NCBI RefSeq assembly: GCF_910592395.1
Contig: NC_088317.1
Span: 2,356,001-2,420,000, forward strand
Reading direction: 5' to 3'
Length of the DNA stretch: 64,000 bases
From: Lineus longissimus
Lineage: Eukaryota; Nemertea; Pilidiophora; Heteronemertea; Lineidae
Positions 36,151 to 47,728 of the stretch are shown in pieces. Below the pieces are notes generated by a model. It was not told where the DNA came from. It worked only from the letters and a program-made list of their open reading frames with translations, and made no database searches. Position numbers and translations under genes: made by a program. Position 1 is the stretch's first letter, and each line of letters begins with the position of its first letter.

Positions 36151-38715
36151 ATGCGTATCGCTGCCGTTTTCTGTATCGTGCTCCTGTGCGGAGCTGGCGC
36201 CAAGGCTGATGTTCTTGACGACCTTCTCGCTGCTCTTAAGCCTATCGCTGGCCAGGCTCTTCAGGGTGAGGCCGGATTTTCTTTAAACATCTTAATTTTC
36301 AGATGGTTTTAAAGGCCTACGGCGTTCGTGTTCATTATTTTGTCTAGTGGCACAGGTAAATAAACATAACATTACCGTAGCGGAAAGATTATAATAAATC
36401 TTCTATAAATATCATGATCGTCCCTAAGCGTTTTCTTTGAAAGCCTTATATAGGCCTACGTAGAAAGTCCGTAAGCTAGGCAACATGCATCATTTTTATG
36501 CCAACAATTTCAGGAACTAGCTCCCTAGTAATGCAATACCTCCAAGATTTCCTCAACAACAATGCAATCGGCAAACGCGACCTCAGCCCTATGCAGATCC
36601 AGGCGTTCATCCAGCAGGCCTCGCAGACCATCCTGGCCCACCTAGGGCCCGCCAAGGACGCCATCCTCGCCAACCTCCAGAAGCTCTTTGAGCATGCCAA
36701 GCAGATCTCTTCCCTCTCGTGGGTGAACAAGGGAACATCCAAGAGGGAGCTCCTCGAGAGCGTCGATGTTGTCGTAGGTAAGATCATAAAGTTACTCAAA
36801 GAAGGGGTACCGTAATATGCAAACACTGTCAGAGTCATCTCGATAGTTTTGTGGTTGGTCACTAGGTGTAATTGGTTATGTCACTTCAGATTGGACCAGA
36901 AAAAAAGACAAGTGAGGGGTAGACCGGCGCTGGCCCGCTCTACTTAAAGTACAGCGTAGCGGATCGAAGCGTATTTTAATGGGCTAGGTGAGAGGGGGCT
37001 TGGTGGCGTAATTGGTTTTGATACTACTGTGAGAGACGTAGCTTGGACCAGAGATGAAAACTGGTCAAGTGAGAAGAGACTCATCCAGTAAAATGTGTTG
37101 TGTTATCTACGTCTCGACGAGGGTCTCACTCGCCAGTCTATGAGAATCTCTCGAGCACACCATGCGAGCAGGTCACTTCCCCGGAGGCTTTTTCAAGTAA
37201 CTTTTTGGAAAGACTCTGTTTCTCCCTAATTTGTATTATCGGTTTATAGCAAGGGAGTCGCAAGAGGAAATCGTAGGTATCATTGTAAATCAATAAGAGC
37301 AACCGATTCAACATTGTTGTGTTTTTATTTGCAAGTGGGTGCCAAAGAATAAGACAAATTCAAAGGGAAGTATTTTCCGAAGTCCGTTTGCGTTGAATGA
37401 GTTAGTTCCTTCAACACCCTGAAGATGGCGTTAATGTTATTTTAACGTTGAAGCCTTTGGAGAGGGAAAAAGTTACGTAGATCTCCATCAGATGGCGCTA
37501 AAAGAGTTTTAATGTTCGTTGCAGAGCAGACCAAGAGGCAGATGACCAAGGACCTGAACACCATCGTTAACCAGCTCCTCCAAGCTCTCAGCGGTGTCGC
37601 CCAGACTGTACTCGGACAGGTTGGACAGCAGCTGGTCGACCAGATCAACAAGCCCTCAAACGTCATCGGAAAGCGCGCCATCATCGATTATCTCCAGCCC
37701 CATATTGACACCATCACTGGAGTAAGTAGAACATTTCTCTTATTTACTTACTTGGGCTCTTCTTTCCCTGTGGGCGGACATAAAGCCACAACACGTTCCC
37801 TCCATCGTTTTCTGTCCTTGGCTGCCCATTGCACCCGCCACAGAAAGGACATTTCAACAGATCATAATATTTCATAAAGAAATATGTGTCATTCGCCAAC
37901 AGATTGCAAGCAACATCGGAAGTGCCCTCTCCGGCCACGCCACCAACGTTTGGAACACGGTCCAGGGACACGTCAACACGCTTGGCACCGCCCTTCAGCC
38001 CCACATTGACACAATCTCCGGCCATGTCTCCAACATCATCGGCCACGGCCAGAACGGAATTGATGCCATCCAAGATGCTGTCACTGATATCCTCAGTAAG
38101 TATCTGATTGGTTAAAAAATAAACCAGTCCTGTACTCCATTTTACGACGAGAAAAATGGCATTCTGATATTTGGTGATTTCGCACAGAAAGTGAAATATT
38201 CGAACGAAATGTTGCATTTCATAATTATGAAACTTCAAAGTCCAAAGTACATTGTACTTCTTTGCCAGAATCGGACCAAGCATGACCGAGAATGAGACAT
38301 TTGAAGTGAAATACTGCCAAATTTTCCAGCTATTTTAAGGTTAACATCCATGACGTACTGTATGTATTCCGGACATGATTATTAGTTCATTCTTGCATCC
38401 TGCCTGATTGAAACATAGCAGCACTCAACTGAAGCGCCAAGTGAAGGACATCCAACATACATCTTGCCTAATATAGGCTAACTGTAAGGTTGTCATGTTT
38501 TCACCCTCGTGATTTTTAAAAATCCTATCTGGATGCACATTCTGCAACTTGTCTACTAATACGTTTTCCTGCTGAAGAAAATAAGTCCATTCCTCCCTTT
38601 TTCAGACCAGACCTTCCAGAACATCTCCGGAAACGTATCTGGAATCGCCGATGCCGGAAGTGCCGCTGTTGGTACCGTCGTCGACCACGTATCAGGAGCC
38701 GTCGGAGGCAAATAG
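36151..38715 (+). CDS. Secreted cysteine-free protein with four dibasic sites, family unknown
   Basis: Exons 36151-36265, 36514-36777, 37525-37721, 37903-38095 and 38606-38715 join in phase to 292 aa. Residues 1-19 form a clear signal peptide (MRIAAVFCIVLLCGAGAKA). The remainder has no cysteine and is made of amphipathic, Gln/Ala/Leu-rich helices. Lys-Arg pairs at about 59-60, 115-116, 130-131 and 176-177 (IGKR twice) are potential prohormone-convertase sites. LQPHIDTI occurs twice, exactly 40 residues apart, and the C-terminal third is Gly/His/Val-rich with repeated SGHV and SGNV words. I recognise no family. It could be a polypeptide precursor, a lipid-binding apolipoprotein-like protein or a secreted structural protein. 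ATG follows a CTTACAG acceptor, so the leader is spliced. A polyadenylation signal AATAAA lies at 38755-38760. Confidence 0.85.
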
Positions 38716-38754
38716 GCTTTACATCCGAATTTTCTTTAAGATATATCTTTAGCG

Positions 38755-38760
38755 AATAAA
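38755..38760 (+). terminator. Polyadenylation signal
   Basis: A canonical AATAAA lies 40 bases after the stop codon of the secreted-protein gene. The remainder of the short gap to 39050 shows nothing coding. Confidence 0.7.
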
Positions 38761-39050
38761 ACTTTTAGAAAGTATTTAGCTGGTTTTCTCGTGCTTCGTA
38801 GTCGAGCTGTTTTCTAATTCGCAGGAAAATTGCGCTCCAATATTTGATGATTTCATACAGAAAACACTGAAGTCGAACAAAATGCATTCTTGGATATGTA
38901 CATATATGTTAAACTTCGAAATCTGAAGTATCCCCAAATAAACAACAGGCACGCAGATGAATTAGATTTTAGTCCGGTTATAGTCTGTTCTCTATTTCAC
39001 AGACGCGCCACCTGTTGTCGCTGTAGACATGTCAAACTCGCAAGCAAAAC

Positions 39051-41214
39051 CTAGATCAGTTTGGTATAGATCTCGAAGTTTCCACCAGCCTTCAGAGATC
39101 CTTCGGCATGTCCACCCATGAAGCAATAGCTCCCTTCATAGTAGGTCATGAAACAGACGGGACTCTCCAGGCATCGCCGGGGACAGTCCAAGATCCCGGG
39201 TCGCCCTGCGACCCTCCAGAGGGGTCCGCCATCAGGTTCGGCCATACCCTTATGCACTTCCATGGTCGAAGATCTTCTCTTCTGTGGATGGTGAGAATCT
39301 GAAATCAAAAAACCAGGATGCGTGAGGTTTTCATAAAAGTTAGCAAATCGACCCTGCCGTGCGCAGCTGCATCCTGTTCCGGCCGGCCTCCGTCAAGAGG
39401 ACGCTCAGTTATTGTTGTGATGGTTGTGTAACCTAGTTAAAGGGAGAGCCACATTTTGATTCATGAGACACACTTTACTTCCGAACCAACCGAGAACATG
39501 CAACGTCAGTCCTGATAAAGCGCTTGTGGACAAATGTGAAACTGTAGACAATTTTCAGCAAATTCCAATGAAGGAAACAGTAACTTATGAAGAATATAAA
39601 AAAACATACGCCAGCCGTATATTCTTGAAGACCACGAGAAAGATATCACTTACCGGTACATTCGTACTTGTTATAGAGCTTTAATTCATCCCCATTGAAC
39701 GATACGTCAAAAAACCACAGCGAGGCTATTCGCGTTTCTCCGTGGCCCCTCATAACGACCGCACGGTCCGTTACACTTCTCATCCCTTTCTTTACGTGTT
39801 TGATTTGACAAGTTGAGTTGAGACAGAACGTAATCAACCCGGTATTAAAGTTGACTGACAAACCAACAAAGTTCCAGTTGAGTGGTTTGGGTATAAGATC
39901 GCTGAAAACTTTGACTTTGGTTTTTTGGTTTCTATCGAAGAATGATATGTACACCTGAATATAAAAGTAAAGAATATCAGAAACGAAGGACCAGGCCAGA
40001 CCATCCCAACCCCCAAAACCCTCCCCGCCACACAAACGCACGACGTTTTCACACGAAAAGGAAATTAAATAATTCAATTATAGCATATTCCAAACGAAAA
40101 TAAATATGTACAGTAAGTCCAGCCAGCTGTCGGGTGCATCCTTACATTCGGATAATGCCGAGGTAGTTAATCGCTCTGTATAAGCGTACAATGCTATGCA
40201 CCCAAGGAGATAGAAGAGTACACATGTATTTGGACAGGTTTCCCGACGGGCGCGGTCAAAAGCCATCAATACAGACTCAGGTTGCGCATCATCATGACTC
40301 TGCACCACTAGTCAATTTACTGTCGTCCGTTTAGTTCTATACGTCGAAGGTGAAACTGAGGTGATGATGGCATTACGAGTCGGCACATCGTAGTTTTCCG
40401 ATTCCCCGCGGCTCCAGTTTCCAGTCACTCGGCGCTGGTCGCCAGCCCAAACCAGGGCGCGACCTCCGAAGAGATGAATTACGGGAACACGGACTACACG
40501 TATATACGTGCTTGCCGTTCGGCACGCTCGCGAGGACACTGAAAACCTACCTTGGACTTGTGAAGACAAACGTGGTCAGCCCGAGCGTTCTCAGTACGCC
40601 AGTCAAAGAAGCAAAAATCGGCTGCAACTTTTGATGGATACACGAACGCCATCAGACTAAAATTCCTGCCGATGCCGCCGACGTCAGCCGATGGAAATAT
40701 CCTCTTGAAGTTCAGCTTTAATTTCGTGGACGATATTTGATGTGCGCCATCCTTTTTACCGCATGGGTCGGCAGCAAACGACATCGTGTTGTCTGGGTTG
40801 AAGTTGAACCCGTTTCCAGACATGTCCCGGGTGTTAGAGTCTATGCTCAGAGGCCAGAAACCGATGGGTTTGGGATGGACTGAAAGAAACAGAGGTCATT
40901 GGGAAATCCACCTCAGAGTAGAATATCTTTCTCATTCAGCTCAATCACAACTCGAAAACATACAGTGTTCGAGATTTTCCAAGGCAAAGTTGAGGGTTTG
41001 TGTCGGTCGCATCATCCAAGTGTACATTTGCTGTAAGACGTAGAAGTAGAAAATGTCACCCTGGAACTAAGTTAATTAACTACATGTTAATTCTTGGTGA
41101 CATATATCGGTATATATTACTTTAATGTACGTCCATGAACTTACCTTTCGTGTTTACATGTACCCCCCTCATGGCGAGCAGGCCGGCGATGACGCAGAAC
41201 GTTGACAACACCAT
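39051..41214 (-). CDS. Secreted laminin-G-like protein with Cys-rich (PAN/apple-like) tail
   Basis: Exons on the minus strand 41214-41145, 40879-40551, 39954-39654 and 39298-39051 join in phase to 315 aa. The first exon encodes a signal peptide (MVLSTFCVIAGLLAMRG). Exons 2-3 make one concanavalin-like laminin-G domain opening GFWPLS and containing CFFDWR, WNFVGLSVNFNTGLITF and SLWFFDVSFNGDEL. These match the FWPL, WSFLGVSYNADTG and RFFDVALT landmarks of the three domains in the gene at 17728-27536. The last exon has a CPRRC...CFMTYYEGSYCF pattern like a PAN/apple or WSC-type module. There is no membrane segment, so it should be secreted. It is probably a paralogous relative by exon shuffling. 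The ligand is unknown, and the PAN-like call is tentative. Confidence 0.85.
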
Positions 41215-43500
41215 CCTGTCCTCGGGAATATTACACTGACAGTGTTCACAGAGTCGTGTGCTGTCGATTTTGACTCACCTTAGTATCCCAAATAATCATC
41301 AACTAACGGGGACACTTCAAAGCTGGCAAAAGTCTTTAAAAAGCACTTGGCAAGAAAGACATGAAGTGCATTTGTCGCCATCATACATATTCAAACTCTA
41401 TGCCGTGACAGATTCTGGATAGGAACATTAATTATTTATTTTTTCTTTCATTAAACATACCTAACTGTGCCCGATATCAGGTGTCATCGAGCTGATGTAC
41501 ATACTTCAGACAGAAGTGATACTTACGAGCTTCAATAATTAAAGTCCTCACACAACAACTCTGACTGTGTTGAGTGCAGAAAATTGGCTTTTTCATCCTC
41601 TCTCAGTCGGTCTCTATATACCACCTGGTATCAGTTGTACTCCGCCTCTCGACATTTCAAATTGTTCAGGGTTTTGTATACGAGGTTGGATTATCAAAAA
41701 CCTGTATCTCATGATGTTGTACCATAAGCGTTTGTTGTCGCAGCAGGGTGTTCAATAAGCCCAATTAACCATCTTTCAATGGAAAATATCACGCACAATA
41801 AAACTTTTATTCGATTCGCAGCAGGTATGGATAAGAGGAGCTTGTCCATTTTCCCGGTCCAGTAAATCAACAAATCAAAATCGTAAAAGCCATTAATATG
41901 TAATAGACCACACTACAAATGCTTGTCTATAGCAAATTTGAGGAATACATGTACATGTACGGACATCGATCGCGTTGTTGTATATTCTTGGGAAGATGTC
42001 ATGCTGACGTCACAGACCTCATAAAAGAGGGACTACAGGCAGGAGCAGGCTATTAAGTAGCATTCCGCGATGATGAGGTCACAGCAGCTGCTGCCCTCTA
42101 TTTCCCTATCGCTGAATTACTGACATATGTCGGACAAACATGCGGTTTCGTAATGGATTCAGGCTTTCTAACTAGGGCAGTTAGATTAAATCTGGCACAT
42201 GTCCGAGTGTTGGAAATACTACATAATTGTTCTGAATATTTCTCTCTCTGACTCTATGGTATCATTCATGCTAAAAACAATGCAGGGTCAAAGATAATTG
42301 ACTTTGAAATAAGCTCAAATGCGTAGAAATAAGTGTCGATGTCCGACTGTCACGTGACTAAAACGTCATCAATATCTTATGCAAATGACCTTGTGAGCTA
42401 TAAATAGTAACTTCGCGGAATGCTATTGGCCATCTTCAGGCGACTAATAAGCACAATTAGAGCACTGGGTCATGTTTGTAACAGCGCTGAATAGTCCTCG
42501 TTCAAACGTTAATGGTTTCGACATACTGTGAGATGGCATGCCGATCTACTGTCGCTCAGTGTGCGTATATCCATCCTTCATGGATGAGACTATAGGATTG
42601 ACATTTACTGCCGGTGTGCAAGGGATAGTAGTCCTAGGGCTGATAGTCCGTGTAACAATAGCCCGCATTGCTAAATGTTTTGGTTAGGGTTAGCGGTACA
42701 ATAGATCATGCTGCTTAATTGGTCAAATACAATGTTACCGGACTATGACTCCAGGGGGACTATATCCGCTGTCACCGGTAAAGTCGGCATGCCAATTTAC
42801 AACTTTGGGTAACTTTATATTGCATACCTAGCTGCTGCCTTGAGTCCCTTTAACAGACATCGCTCGTTTTCGCGATGCTTTAGTCTTTATCTATTCTTGT
42901 CTGAAGTATATGTGAGTGTTGGTTATGATAATGAGGTAAACTGCAAGCGATATTAAGGCATCCGCGTGAGTACGGTGACGAATGTTGTCAACAATGTCCC
43001 CTACTCTCCTCGATATTACGGATTCTGGAGAGTTACATTTTATTATTTGTGGTCCCAGTCGTTCCTTTGCAGGACAGACCTCACCGAGTTCGAATTATAC
43101 TTTTACGAATAAAACATTACATAGCATATGAATATGTAATATATCTAACATTTTGGTTTTTTTAAACTCAGAACTTCTTAAACAAAATATTTGGACACTT
43201 GGAAGACTCTATATATAAAATGCATATTTTCTGGAACAGAAGTGACCACAGATAAGAATGCTGGGTCAGTAACCAGGTCAATCATCATTGATTGACTTTA
43301 ATCACAAGAACAAGGACGCAGGTGTAAACGTCGGGCTGTTTTGTTCATACATGGAGGAGTAAGAGTAAAGTTCTTGATCCTGTAGATATTTGTGATTCCA
43401 AGGAAATGAGTAAGACATAGACTGTGACACTTTTTCCAGGGGACGGTGAATACTGATCCACTGGCACTGGAGGCCCGTTTCTTCTCCTGCAAGACGGAAG
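41215..43500. other. Spacer, divergent promoters expected
   Basis: No coding sequence is supported. It lies between a leftward gene (start 41214) and a rightward gene (start 43501), so promoters for both are expected, but I could not point to a specific element. Around 42640-42740 short words (TAGTCC, ACAATAG) repeat in inverted order, weakly suggesting another decayed inverted-repeat element. Confidence 0.4.
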
Positions 43501-44100
43501 ATGCAGGAGGTTCAAAGACAACCAATTGAAACATTTCCAAGGCGACGAATTTCGAAACACCTTCGTTTCTTGCGAATATTCTCCTTTACTGGTCGAAATT
43601 CAACAGCCATAGAAGTGGGGACAGACGTCATCCAGACATTAACAGACGACATACCACCAGATGATATCACTTCCCGTCATGTGATCGTGACAAGGGGGCG
43701 AACGATTTCGGAATTCGCGCCAAATTCCAGGCGGGAGGAAACAGAAAGCGATGCAGATTGGGACATCATTGTTCAGGAAACTTCTACAGCAAGACCAGGT
43801 GACGAGTGGTTTGAAGTCGGAAATAACGTGAAAATAGCGACCAAACCAGAGCCAGCCAAAAAAGACAAACTTCGGACGACATTCAGACTTTTGGTCATTA
43901 TAATCCGTTGGAGTTTGATATTCTGTTTGGTATATTTCTTTGCCAATAGCCTCAGCATCATGTGGCGACCATTATTTCAAATAATTTGGACATTTTCTTG
44001 GAATGTTGCTATGACATCAGCTGCCATGTTTATGATGGCGGCCATCTTGTTTCTTATCTACTCCAGAAAAGATGAACTGGATTACGTCAATTATAGATAG
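43501..44100 (+). CDS. 199-aa protein with two membrane segments and LIR-like motifs
   Basis: One uninterrupted frame with an ATG just after an acceptor-like TTCTCCTGCAAG, so a non-coding 5' exon is likely. The N-terminal 125 residues are polar and probably cytosolic. Residues 129-149 (LLVIIIRWSLIFCLVYFF) and about 160-187 (IIWTFSWNVAMTSAAMFMM) are hydrophobic helices separated by a short loop, with a short charged tail, KDELDYVNYR. Two motifs fit the ATG8/LC3-interacting pattern of an aromatic, two residues, then an aliphatic, next to acidic residues: DADWDII (W87) and DEWFEV (W103). I do not recognise the family. Organelle-membrane adaptors or autophagy receptors of this layout are known, but that role here is inference. 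The composition looks coding and the length is unlikely by chance. Confidence 0.65.
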   Translation: MQEVQRQPIETFPRRRISKHLRFLRIFSFTGRNSTAIEVGTDVIQTLTDDIPPDDITSRHVIVTRGRTISEFAPNSRREETESDADWDIIVQETSTARPGDEWFEVGNNVKIATKPEPAKKDKLRTTFRLLVIIIRWSLIFCLVYFFANSLSIMWRPLFQIIWTFSWNVAMTSAAMFMMAAILFLIYSRKDELDYVNYR

Positions 44101-47100
44101 TAAGTTTGAGGTCAATCGTTTTTTACTTTAAACTCGTTGTGTATTGACAAAATTGAAAACCGTCAAATTCAATTTCAAATTTTGAATAGACAGTGTAGGC
44201 CATTAAAGATAACAAGATGTGAATATGATATTTTTCTTCAAATTGTACATTTATTTTACAATAATCATTTCAATATACAAAATATTACAGTTTACCTCAG
44301 ATGATGTATTCTTCCCAAGCATTTAATAACTATATTACTTCTATCATTCCGGACACGAAATGATTTGACATCAGCTAATTTAGGCAAATTTTAACTCTGC
44401 TTTGACAACAAAATGAACATGGGGTTAGATACTTGCACAGAGCTACTTGAAAAGTAAAACCCTGACCTTCTGAAGTTTTAGGGCCAAGGGTAAATGCAGC
44501 CAATGGCTGTTGGCCTTGCCTTATGTCAAACCATGGGGTAGCTGAAAAAGTAACTCGCACAAACCATACTTGTAAGACTTCTTCAAAATTCATATGTCCA
44601 TGGATCCTGCTATTTAGTATAAGCAAAACAGTGCTGAAAATCATCTCAAAAGTGATTAAATTTTACATTCAAGTGGAATCTGTCCGAAATTTCAACCAGA
44701 AAACTCATTCTGTTTCGTCAAATAAAGTATGACATCTTCACATGCTACATTTTTATTGCCTGTTCTGTCAATGCATTCGGAAAGTATCCCCAAGAATAAC
44801 GCCATTTAGTGTTACAAATATCACATCATATCATGCAAGTTAAAGTCAATAGTAGAAAAAGTGAAATCTATTATAAAATATATTATTTACAATTCATTTT
44901 GAATCCACGTTTCGAGGAAGATAGATGAAAACCGACAATGTGAAAATCCCAATTAGAGTCAGACAAATTTGAAAAAAATGGATGTATTCCTTTGCATGGT
45001 TATGGCCTGTTCATCAAGCCTGCGAATCCTGAAGTTCAGTCAAATTCAAGTCAGAAATACGCAATATTTTGTCATCCGCTGCATTAAGAATTTATCAAGA
45101 CTTGTCTTTATCAATTCTTGTTTGCTGCATACTGGGAATCTAATGAGTTGGCTACTGGGCTCAGAACCGAATGATTATGGGTCTTACTCCGAGTGGCATC
45201 AGGAACTTTCTCCTGCCTTAGAATATCAGGGCCCAGTTGCTAAATCGTCATCAGCAGAACAGTAGAACTGGCAAGCTATCAGACTAATGACTGCAGGCAA
45301 AACTTCGAAGACAAAATCTACCAGTGCAGCGCACACTTGCTCTTTGTAGGAACGACAGCATTAAGAAAATGTCGTTGTTTGGAGACTATGTACAGATAAT
45401 AGAGTATGAAAGAGAATTACTGCCAAATTGGTATAGAGAACTCCTCTTGGATATTGGGAATGAGTTATCCTCCTTGGTTCAATGCCAAATGAAGATTCCA
45501 CACACTGGCAGCCAAAAACGAGAAAGTACAGCAGGAAAATTGGTCAAAAAGAGAACACATTCAATTCATTGTACACAATTATATATACCGGTACTTAAAT
45601 TACTGGTCATGAAATAATGTTTATAGGAACACTTCATACATCAAATGATTGCAAACACATCAAATCAGAAACAAGCATTTTTAATCAACAGTTGTATTTG
45701 AATAAAATCATAGCACTGTTTTAAAACATTTAATACAACTAGCATGAAATTTGAACTGACTGAAGATTTTCCCGAAAAAATTAACTTTTTACTATTTTAA
45801 ATTCTTTGTTTTTTTCTAATCAAAATTTTTTTCATGATTTATATATTTTCGCAAATCAACGCTTTTCATAAAATTTGCATAAAATAAACACCCATGAAAT
45901 TCTGGTGGTTAAAAGTGTTCAAGGCCAAGCCACTTCATTTGAAATTTAAGCGCCCCACGAACAAGATTTAAATTGCATGCAACAATGATCAGTTGTTTGC
46001 ATGGTCACCAAAATAAATTAACCGTCAATCGCAGCAAAAAGTAATCAATATCAAACACTGTGATTACGAGTTTTACCCGCAGACAACAGATCTTCTTGTC
46101 CCGCAGAGAAGCGATTATAATCGCTGATTGCTTGTTTACACAGCGCTTCAGACATACGATGCAGTAGCAGCTCTTTGAATCCCGCTCATTTCGATGATAA
46201 ACATTTTAAACGAGATAATATAAACTAGAACATAAATTTATTTACAAATTTTTAAAATATTCATCACAGTTGTTGATTTATTATATGTAAGACAGGTGAA
46301 ATTAGACCAACATTTCTTCATCGTTAGTAGAAACTTGAAAATCATTAAGTCAAACAGCATGTTGGCTTAGCTACAAACTATTCAACTTTGCCTATAGACT
46401 TTATGCCTTAAAATGGAAACCATGAGCACATGAAGATTTAACTGTGGTCTCCATCTTATATATAGGAAGAAATTCATATACATGTAATCTTAGCACAAAG
46501 AAGTGTTCAGAGGTGGCATCTGTGTTCATCTAAATTCTCAATCTTGGCACAATTTGCAAAGGAACGCTTTCCTGTCCTATTCATGTTCAATAAAACGCAC
46601 ATGCATCATTCAATAAAACATTTAACTCAAATAAACTTTAAATTCCAGAACAATCTCTGGAGTAATAATGTGCAAGTTAAAATTTGGCATTGTCTACTTT
46701 AAATTTGTAAGCGAAGCTAGAAGCTGAAGGAGAAGATTCACTATCCCGGATGTTTACTGCACTTAGACACAATAAAATGGTACGACTTTAAGAAAATATT
46801 CCAACACTGTACATATCAAATCACAAATTCAAACAAATTGAAGAAATTGAAAACTGAATCCTGTTTATGACTGATGAGTTCCAAGAAATTTCCCAACAAG
46901 ACGACTCATAATGCCTTCAACGGTCGCATATCAGACAATAAGGAAGATAGATAAGATCACGTCACGTCACTTGATGTCAACGATGCATCGCGACCTTGTT
47001 GCGGTCATACCACCTGATTAAAAGACGCATATTGACATTGACGATACCTAAGGTCACACTATTTCACAACAATTAACCCTTGGTGTGGGGTTATGTTATA

Positions 47101-47728
47101 GGAAAGGTATCAATGAATTTGTTGGCATGTCTAGCAGGTCTGCAAGCCAAGATGGTCAACCGATTAGCATTTTACTAGCAATTCCCAAGCAACTTTCACA
47201 CCAATGATAACAGCAGTTGATTAGACGCAGTATCATCTGGCCTATACCTGTAGATCTGGGGTTAGTACAGTCTAGCTGACCAGACACACTTTTCAAAAAG
47301 CCCTCTCAGTTGATCTCAGCGCATTAAGCAGTGGTTACATAAGCAAGCAGCGTCTATTTTTACATGGAACCTGAGGAGAACCTGTGGTTACTCTATGTAA
47401 TACTATCCTTAAGCTTGGTGCTCATGAGGATGTACAGGGTTGTAAGCCAGATGGATACTACCTCTCATTAACTGCTAATGATGACAAGGGCCTTGACCGA
47501 GGGAAGACAAGAGACTTATATGTATGCCCTCAAATGACATGGTATGAAACAGACCCCTTCAACTCCAACTCTAAAAATATTCAAATTGGTTAAAGCAGAT
47601 TTCAATGTAACACTGTTGAAGATCACACATAACTGAGGATTGTCTCCATATAAGAAATTCAAAATAGACTTCCGTGCAACGCCATCAATTGTCTGCATTA
47701 GGAGTTAAAACAAACTAAAACACAAAAT
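44101..47728. other. AT-rich spacer, probably 3' UTRs of convergent genes
   Basis: It lies between the stop of the rightward 199-aa gene and the stop of the leftward RNF13-like gene, so both 3' UTRs are expected here. The base composition is strongly AT-rich. Frames present are short and show no domain. No structural RNA is evident. Confidence 0.5.

Noticed and set aside
42640-42740. Possible inverted-repeat element with TAGTCC and ACAATAG words
   Set aside because: Matches are short and out of register; not enough to call an element.
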